A DNA stretch of 64,000 nucleotides from NCBI GenBank assembly GCA_002747395.1, contig PDPE01000029.1, positions 60,933 through 124,932 on the forward strand, in the 5' to 3' direction. Shown one piece after another: positions 58,667-64,000 of the stretch (the first letter of the stretch is position 1; the number at the start of each line of letters is the position of its first letter). The DNA is from Pseudomonadota bacterium. Its GTDB lineage: Bacteria; Pseudomonadota; Gammaproteobacteria; Pseudomonadales; Oleiphilaceae. The translations under genes were made by a program, and so were the position numbers. The notes under the pieces were generated by a model. The model made no database searches. It was not told where the DNA came from and was given only the letters and a program-made list of their open reading frames with translations.

Positions 58667-59581
58667 TCAGAAACGACCGGATTGAAAACGACTTAACTGA
58701 CCTGACACATGCCTGAGCATCGCCGACCCTGACAGCCCGGCGATCATCCCCAGCTTCTCTGCCCAGCTCTCGGCCTCCACCCATTTCACCTCGAAGGCGT
58801 TATGAGTTTTACAAAAGGCGGTGATCACGGCTTCACTGGTACCCAGTTCATCCACCAGTTTCCTGGCAAGCGCCTCCTTGCCATAATAAATATTGCCATT
58901 TGACACAGTATCGAAATCATCAATGGAGCGATGCATTTTCACATGCTCCCTGAACAGCTCATGTGTTCTGACAACATTCTCCTGAAACTTCTCCCGACCT
59001 TCAGAAGTATTCCTGGTAAATAGCGAAAGTGGTTGCTTTTCATCCCCTGCCACCACCTGCTCAAACTCGATACCAACCTTGTTGAGCAACCTGTGGATGT
59101 TCGGCACTTCGGCAATAACTCCGATAGAGCCTACAATCGCGAGCGGCGCAGCAACAATGCGGTCTGCAATACAGGCCATCATATAGCCGCCAGATGCAGC
59201 GACCCGGTCGATGCAGATAGTCAGTTTTATATTGGCTGCTTTCAGGCGCTCCAGTTCAGAACTTGCCAACCCGTACGCATGCACCGCACCGCCCGGACTT
59301 TCCAATTTCAGCAGCACTTCATCTTCAGGGCCTGCGACCTCGATAATCGCGCTGATCTCCCTTGCCAACGCCTCCACGCCGGAGGCATGCGTGTCACCCA
59401 GAAAAGACAGGATAAACAAATTGGGCCTCACCGCATTTTTTTGTCTGAAGCGCTCTATCAGATCAAACAGGGTAAATCCTGCCTGACTCCGAACACCATT
59501 CTGTGCAAACGTCCTCACCATGTTTGCGTAAATCTGATTCACGCCCCTGATTTGAAGATAACCCTGTGCTGTCCTGGACAT
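58667..59581 (-). CDS. sohB: S49-family peptidase (SohB-like)
   Basis: KLESPGGAVHAYGLASSELERLK; DRVAASGGYMMACIADRIVAAPLAIVGSIGVIAEVPN. Confidence 0.88.
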   Translation of the reverse strand: MSRTAQGYLQIRGVNQIYANMVRTFAQNGVRSQAGFTLFDLIERFRQKNAVRPNLFILSFLGDTHASGVEALAREISAIIEVAGPEDEVLLKLESPGGAVHAYGLASSELERLKAANIKLTICIDRVAASGGYMMACIADRIVAAPLAIVGSIGVIAEVPNIHRLLNKVGIEFEQVVAGDEKQPLSLFTRNTSEGREKFQENVVRTHELFREHVKMHRSIDDFDTVSNGNIYYGKEALARKLVDELGTSEAVITAFCKTHNAFEVKWVEAESWAEKLGMIAGLSGSAMLRHVSGQLSRFQSGRF

Positions 59582-59645
59582 ATACTTCGTTTACCTTTTC
59601 ACCTGTTTTGCTTTTTTGCTTTCCGCCTGAGCGGTGACTGAACAC

Positions 59646-59690
59646 CGTACGCATTTGACCCGTACGCATTTGACCCGTACACATCTGACA
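59646..59690. repeat. 15-bp tandem array (3 units) upstream of sohB
   Basis: CGTACGCATTTGACC x2, CGTACACATCTGACA. Confidence 0.93.
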
Positions 59691-59779
59691 TAGTACACCG
59701 CCTTCCCGGTTTCGCATACCGGTTTCACAGAGTGACGATGAGTAACAATAGAGTCGAATGGCCAGCCGGCTTGTGATCC

Positions 59780-62209
59780 CTACCCTTTACCGCCTGTTTC
59801 TTTTTTATGAGCTTCCATCTCCTCCCTGTCAAACTCTTTGATTTGCTGCATGCGGCGCCGGATTTTTCCGTAGACCGAATTTGCCGGGTATTTATTCAGC
59901 AAGGGATACCTGGTTGATGCCTTTGGCCTTCCTGCCGGCATACCTGTCAACAGCTCAACCGCTTCTGCAACATGTGATACGGCATATACGAAAAACTTTC
60001 CTTTCTTGCAGGCTTCCAGAACGTCGGCTCTCAGCATCAGGTTTTGCGCATTGACAGAAGGAATGATCACCCCCTGGGTACCTGTCACACCAAGTATCTG
60101 GCAGGTATCGTAAAAGCCTTCAATTTTCTCATTAAGCCCGCCAACGGGCTGAACCTCACCTTTTTGATTCATTGAACCCGTGATTGCCAGATTCTGGAAA
60201 ACCGGCACACCAGACAGGGTCGACACCAGTGCACAGTATTCCGCCAATGTCGCGCTATCACCATCTACCTCCCCGTAAGACTGCTCGAACGTTATACTGG
60301 CCGAAAGATGCACGGGCTCGAATTGCCCCAACAGACTTGCCAAACAGGAGGAAAGAATCATCACACCCTTGGAGTGAATTGTCCCCCCCAGTTTCACATC
60401 TCTTTCAATATCCAGCACATCACCGTCACCGTATCGACTGGTTGCGGTCACCCGGCTCACCATACCAAATTCGCTTTCTCCCACCCTGTAAACAGACAAC
60501 GCATTGACCTGGCCAACTTCACTCCCCCTTACACTGAGCAAGGTCGAGCCGTCCCTGACAGATTCATAAAGGTGATCTCGCACGCTTCCGGTTCGATAAT
60601 CTGCGCTGGTCAACGCACGTTCAACGTGCTCCTTGCGTATCAGCTTGCTGTTTGCCTGTACCGCCCAATAATTCGACTCTCTTAACAGGTTGGCAATACT
60701 GGCTGCGTGCAGGGACAGCTTTTTCTGATCCTCTGCGAGACGGGAGCCTTGCTCTACCAATCTCAGCACTGCTTTTTTATCACAGTGCAACAGCCCCTTC
60801 TCATGCACCAGGCTGGATATAAACCGGGCATATTGATACTCGGTATCCACATTGCGTGGCATTTCACTTTCAAAGTCAGCCGCCACTTTAAACAGCTCCA
60901 TAAACTCGGGATCATACTGCTGCAACAACAAACAGGTTTCCCGGTCACCAAACAAAATGATTTTCACATCCAGAGGAACAGGTTCCGGCTCCAGGGAAAT
61001 TGTGCCAGACAGGGTCAACTCCCTTTCCAGTGAGTTAATACTGATCGTTTTGGATCTCAACGCCCGTTTCAGGCCATCCCAGACAAAAGGTTGCTCCAGC
61101 ACCTTGATCGCATCCATCAACAAATACCCTCCATTGGCACGATGGAGGCTGCCTGCACGAATTAACGCGTAATCGGTAAAAACCGTTCCCTTGAAGGTAA
61201 TGCTTTCGACATAACCAAACAGGTTATGATAATTGGGGTTATCCTCAACCACGACAGGAGCGGAGTCATTTTCACGATGAACCAGGGCGTTAACCTGGTA
61301 TCTGCGCGGCATTTTCTTATCCAGGGAAGCGTAGGCAATGGACGCCTGCTCTTCCGTATCCTCAAGAAAAACATCCACATTTCGTATGATGTCTTTTCTC
61401 ATGCCTGAAAAATACTCAACCACCTGAGGCCATTCCCGGTATTTTTTTTCCAACGCCGCAAGGTGATGGCCAATCACCGCAGTGGTCACTTCATCGTTCA
61501 ATTCCTGCTGTTTATCGGTATATTCCTGTTCCCATGTCGCCAGCTTTCTAAGCACACCACGCAACTTTTTTTCCAGTTTGCCTATCACTTCTTCAAAATG
61601 GCCCTGTTGCTGCTCCGTCAACTGCGCAAAAGACTCTGCCGAATGAGGCTCTTCACCATTCATGGCGACCAGGCGATATCCCCCCGGGGTAGTAATGGTC
61701 AAACTGACTTTTTTTCGCTTCGCCGAGTTTGCCAGTTGCGCAAGAGCAGACTCCTGCTTCTGTGCCAGTTCATTTTTCAACTGTTCCGAGCGTTCATAGT
61801 ATGAGTCATTATCAAATGCCTGGGGAATCACCTTGACAAACCTTGCCATAAGCGACTCAACATCATGTTTCAACTTTGGCCCGAGACCGGCCGACAACCT
61901 GATCACTTTCGGGTTTCTTGTATCAGCGAAGTTATTTACGTAACACCAGTCACTTGATCCGCCGCCCTCGCCTGCGTGCTTGTTCAGGTAGCGAAGCATC
62001 ATGGTTCTCTTGCCCAGACCGCTGCTGCCTACCGCATAAATATTGTAACCACTGCGGGGCATGGACATGGCAAAACGGATCGCCTCACGGGCTCTCGACT
62101 GGCCAATGATATCGTCCAGTGGATCCAGTTGTTTCGTCGTATTGAAATCAAATTGACTGGCGGAACAATGTCGGTACAGCTTTTTGGTCGGTAATGCTGA
62201 GTGCTTCAA
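59780..62209 (-). CDS. Lon-like ATP-dependent protease (YcbZ/LonB-type)
   Basis: IIGQSRAREAIRFAMSMPRSGYNIYAVGSSGLGKRTM; EVDGDSATLAEYCALVSTLSGVPVFQNLAITGSMNQKGEVQPVGGLNEKIEGFYDTC. Confidence 0.92.
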   Translation of the reverse strand: MKHSALPTKKLYRHCSASQFDFNTTKQLDPLDDIIGQSRAREAIRFAMSMPRSGYNIYAVGSSGLGKRTMMLRYLNKHAGEGGGSSDWCYVNNFADTRNPKVIRLSAGLGPKLKHDVESLMARFVKVIPQAFDNDSYYERSEQLKNELAQKQESALAQLANSAKRKKVSLTITTPGGYRLVAMNGEEPHSAESFAQLTEQQQGHFEEVIGKLEKKLRGVLRKLATWEQEYTDKQQELNDEVTTAVIGHHLAALEKKYREWPQVVEYFSGMRKDIIRNVDVFLEDTEEQASIAYASLDKKMPRRYQVNALVHRENDSAPVVVEDNPNYHNLFGYVESITFKGTVFTDYALIRAGSLHRANGGYLLMDAIKVLEQPFVWDGLKRALRSKTISINSLERELTLSGTISLEPEPVPLDVKIILFGDRETCLLLQQYDPEFMELFKVAADFESEMPRNVDTEYQYARFISSLVHEKGLLHCDKKAVLRLVEQGSRLAEDQKKLSLHAASIANLLRESNYWAVQANSKLIRKEHVERALTSADYRTGSVRDHLYESVRDGSTLLSVRGSEVGQVNALSVYRVGESEFGMVSRVTATSRYGDGDVLDIERDVKLGGTIHSKGVMILSSCLASLLGQFEPVHLSASITFEQSYGEVDGDSATLAEYCALVSTLSGVPVFQNLAITGSMNQKGEVQPVGGLNEKIEGFYDTCQILGVTGTQGVIIPSVNAQNLMLRADVLEACKKGKFFVYAVSHVAEAVELLTGMPAGRPKASTRYPLLNKYPANSVYGKIRRRMQQIKEFDREEMEAHKKETGGKG

Positions 62210-62230
62210 AACGGGCTTCCTGATTCAATG

Positions 62231-62260
62231 GGGAGTAATGAAGAGTAATGGAAAGTCGGG
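62231..62260. repeat. 10-bp imperfect tandem repeat just upstream of Lon-like gene
   Basis: GGGAGTAATG / AAGAGTAATG / GAAAGTCGGG. Confidence 0.55.
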
Positions 62261-62656
62261 CTGTATTTTCCCAGTATGGGTCAACACAAGCAAATAATCT
62301 GCCTCCTGGAACCGGTTTTCTGTCCGGCAACCCCTGCCAACACCGGAAGGCATCGAGGCAGAGCAAATATGCTGTACGGATACAGAGGCTTCAATGTATT
62401 GCCTGGCAGCATCTGCAGCCTGTTGATTGAAAATACCTGCTCACGCCTCCGTGATCTGTGCCGGGCGGGCGAGCAATTGCGTCCGGGTGCGCAGTTACGC
62501 GTGAAATAGTATTTTTACTTTTCAGGCTGACAACGATAGAATTAACGCAATAAAAACAGCGAGTTTCAGCATTCTTGCCAGCAGCGGCGTTTTCGTATTC
62601 TTTCGTTGCGATTATACAATAACAGAAAGGAACAACAGAGAGGTAGCGACCTGCAT

Positions 62657-63070
62657 ATGAGGCAATTCTCTCATAGCCGTTTAAGGCCAATCAGCACATT
62701 TGACCGACGTATAAAGGCCCGGCACCTGGCACCTTGCCTTAAAATTACCATCAGACGTCCCGGTTTGCTGCACTTGTTCTGCAGAAAGCTGAGTGCAAAA
62801 TGTATCGACATCAACCGGTACGGTATTGGCATTGAGTGTAAGGAGGGGCTCAAGGCAGGAGACCGGGTCATCCTGGACTTTGCAGGTAAATACATCTGCC
62901 AATCCAATATCAGGGCAATAGTGTCAAACGCCCGGGTGATCAATGGAATCAACCGCTACGGCCTGGTATTCAGCTATTTCCTCAGCAGCAAAAACTATTC
63001 AAGAAAAGAAGATAACGCACTCTCAAGAATTGAGAGTCTCTACAACAGAACAACAAACAGTTTCAAGTGA
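62657..63070 (+). CDS. PilZ-like domain protein
   Basis: CIDINRYGIGIECKEGLKAGDRVILDFAGKYICQSNIRAIVSNARVINGINRYGLVFSYF. Confidence 0.7.
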   Translation: MRQFSHSRLRPISTFDRRIKARHLAPCLKITIRRPGLLHLFCRKLSAKCIDINRYGIGIECKEGLKAGDRVILDFAGKYICQSNIRAIVSNARVINGINRYGLVFSYFLSSKNYSRKEDNALSRIESLYNRTTNSFK

Positions 63071-63090
63071 ATACCGGGAACCCGGAGTCA

Positions 63091-63120
63091 TCGCTGCCCC
63101 CTTTATCGCTGCCCCCTTTC
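63091..63120. repeat. 15-bp tandem duplication downstream of PilZ gene
   Basis: TCGCTGCCCCCTTTA / TCGCTGCCCCCTTTC. Confidence 0.88.
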
Positions 63121-63277
63121 ATGTACTGCCCCTCCCTGCATGCGCTACCCCACTTCATGCCATGCACATGAACAAAACAGTCAGGCAAATTCCTTCAAGG
63201 CAACACAAGGCTGACACACAGAGGCCGTGCCAGCCTTACGCCGCACTCGATACAGTATACAGTCAGTCGCCAAAACC

Positions 63278-63460
63278 CTAAAGCCTGGTTCCCTGATCAT
63301 CATCCGGCGGCAAATCATCCTGTTCGGGTGGTGTGACATAAAAACGCTTCTGATCCAGCTCCTTGACTTCCGGGTCCGATACATCGACCGTATTTTTGCC
63401 CCGTTTGAGCCAAAGGATAAAACCACCGATTACCACAATCCCTAACAACCACTTCAACAT
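63278..63460 (-). CDS. Small single-TM hypothetical protein (60 aa)
   Basis: MLKWLLGIVVIGGFILWLKRGKNTVDVSDPEVKELDQKRFYVTPPEQDDLPPDDDQGTRL. Confidence 0.55.
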   Translation of the reverse strand: MLKWLLGIVVIGGFILWLKRGKNTVDVSDPEVKELDQKRFYVTPPEQDDLPPDDDQGTRL

Positions 63461-63587
63461 AGCACCCCTCTCCTCAAAAAATGATTGCATTCCCCTGATT
63501 GACCATTCCGACCATGCGATCAAACCCTGCCAATTGTTACTGGATTGGCATGGAATCGGGAGGAATCAGAAAAAGCAGCATTTTATT

Positions 63588-63627
63588 GCCCATGACTGAA
63601 CATAACAGCCCATGACTGAACATGATA
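63588..63627. repeat. 20-bp tandem duplication
   Basis: GCCCATGACTGAACATAACA / GCCCATGACTGAACATGATA. Confidence 0.9.
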
Positions 63628-63803
63628 GTACCTAATGCAAGAATGACCAAAAGTAGCAATTCCTTACGATCGTTGCCAAGAGCTGATCCAGCCTGACTAT
63701 CTAACACCCAAGTCTAATTGTATTGACCGGGACACCTGGTCACAGTCGGGTTGAACCCGAGCTTTTTAGCACATCTTTTAATATAATCCAAAGAGGGTAT
63801 GTT

Positions 63804-64000
63804 ATGAGTTACAAAGCATCAATTATCGGTTCCGGAAATGCCGGACTGACAGCAGCCTGTCATTTTTCCCTGTCTGGCGTGGTTTGGGGGTCAGCCTGTA
63901 TACCGAGCTTGACATGATGAATGCCCTTTATGGTATGGATTGCAAATCAGTGTATGAAGTGAATCGCACATCGGAAACCCACGGCAAACTGAACAGCTCG
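63804..64000 (+). pseudogene. Apparent internally deleted and frameshifted opine/NAD(P)-dependent dehydrogenase-like gene, runs off window
   Basis: N-terminal Rossmann MSYKASIIGSGNAGLTAACHFSLSG joined after a short stretch, in another frame, to LGVSLYTELDMMNALYGMDCKSVYEVNRTSETHGKLNSS, which looks like a C-terminal domain. Confidence 0.45.

Overview
This 64 kb window is a gene-dense gammaproteobacterial chromosome segment. I found no tRNA, rRNA, CRISPR, prophage or IS element. Left to right it carries: obgE-rpmA-rplU (-) divergent from ispB; a wax-ester synthase/DGAT; CvfB-like and VF530-like genes; a riboflavin block (nusB-ribH-ribBA-ribD-nrdR-glyA) with pgpA; a TolC/HlyD/two-ABC-permease export cluster without an ATPase; cinA, gnd and a NYN protein; a complete suf operon (sufBCDS, A-type carrier, sufT, sufE); an acetate-switch-like neighbourhood (DUF294/CBS protein, epsilon-like exonuclease, cNMP-rhodanese protein, SSS symporter + DUF4212, SSS-sensor kinase, TPR response regulator); a glrK/qseG-like/glrR locus; a 1544-aa single-chain biotin carboxylase/carboxyltransferase; a frameshifted lipoprotein beside a TonB receptor; an acyltransferase, SohB, a Lon-like protease and a PilZ protein; and the start of an apparently decayed opine-dehydrogenase-like gene. 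The most striking unexplained signal is about 20 short imperfect tandem arrays (9-22 bp units). They sit almost exclusively at gene edges, often starting at a stop codon or abutting/overlapping a start codon, and some extend in frame into protein termini. Other leads are an unannotated 48-aa membrane microprotein with its own RBS and perfect terminator (47283-47502), an IscR type-1-like operator over the suf promoter (23366-23390), a 13-bp perfect inverted repeat with a 53-nt loop (57264-57342), and the CT-CT-BC-BCCP carboxylase. All family assignments come from reading the sequence; no database search was run.
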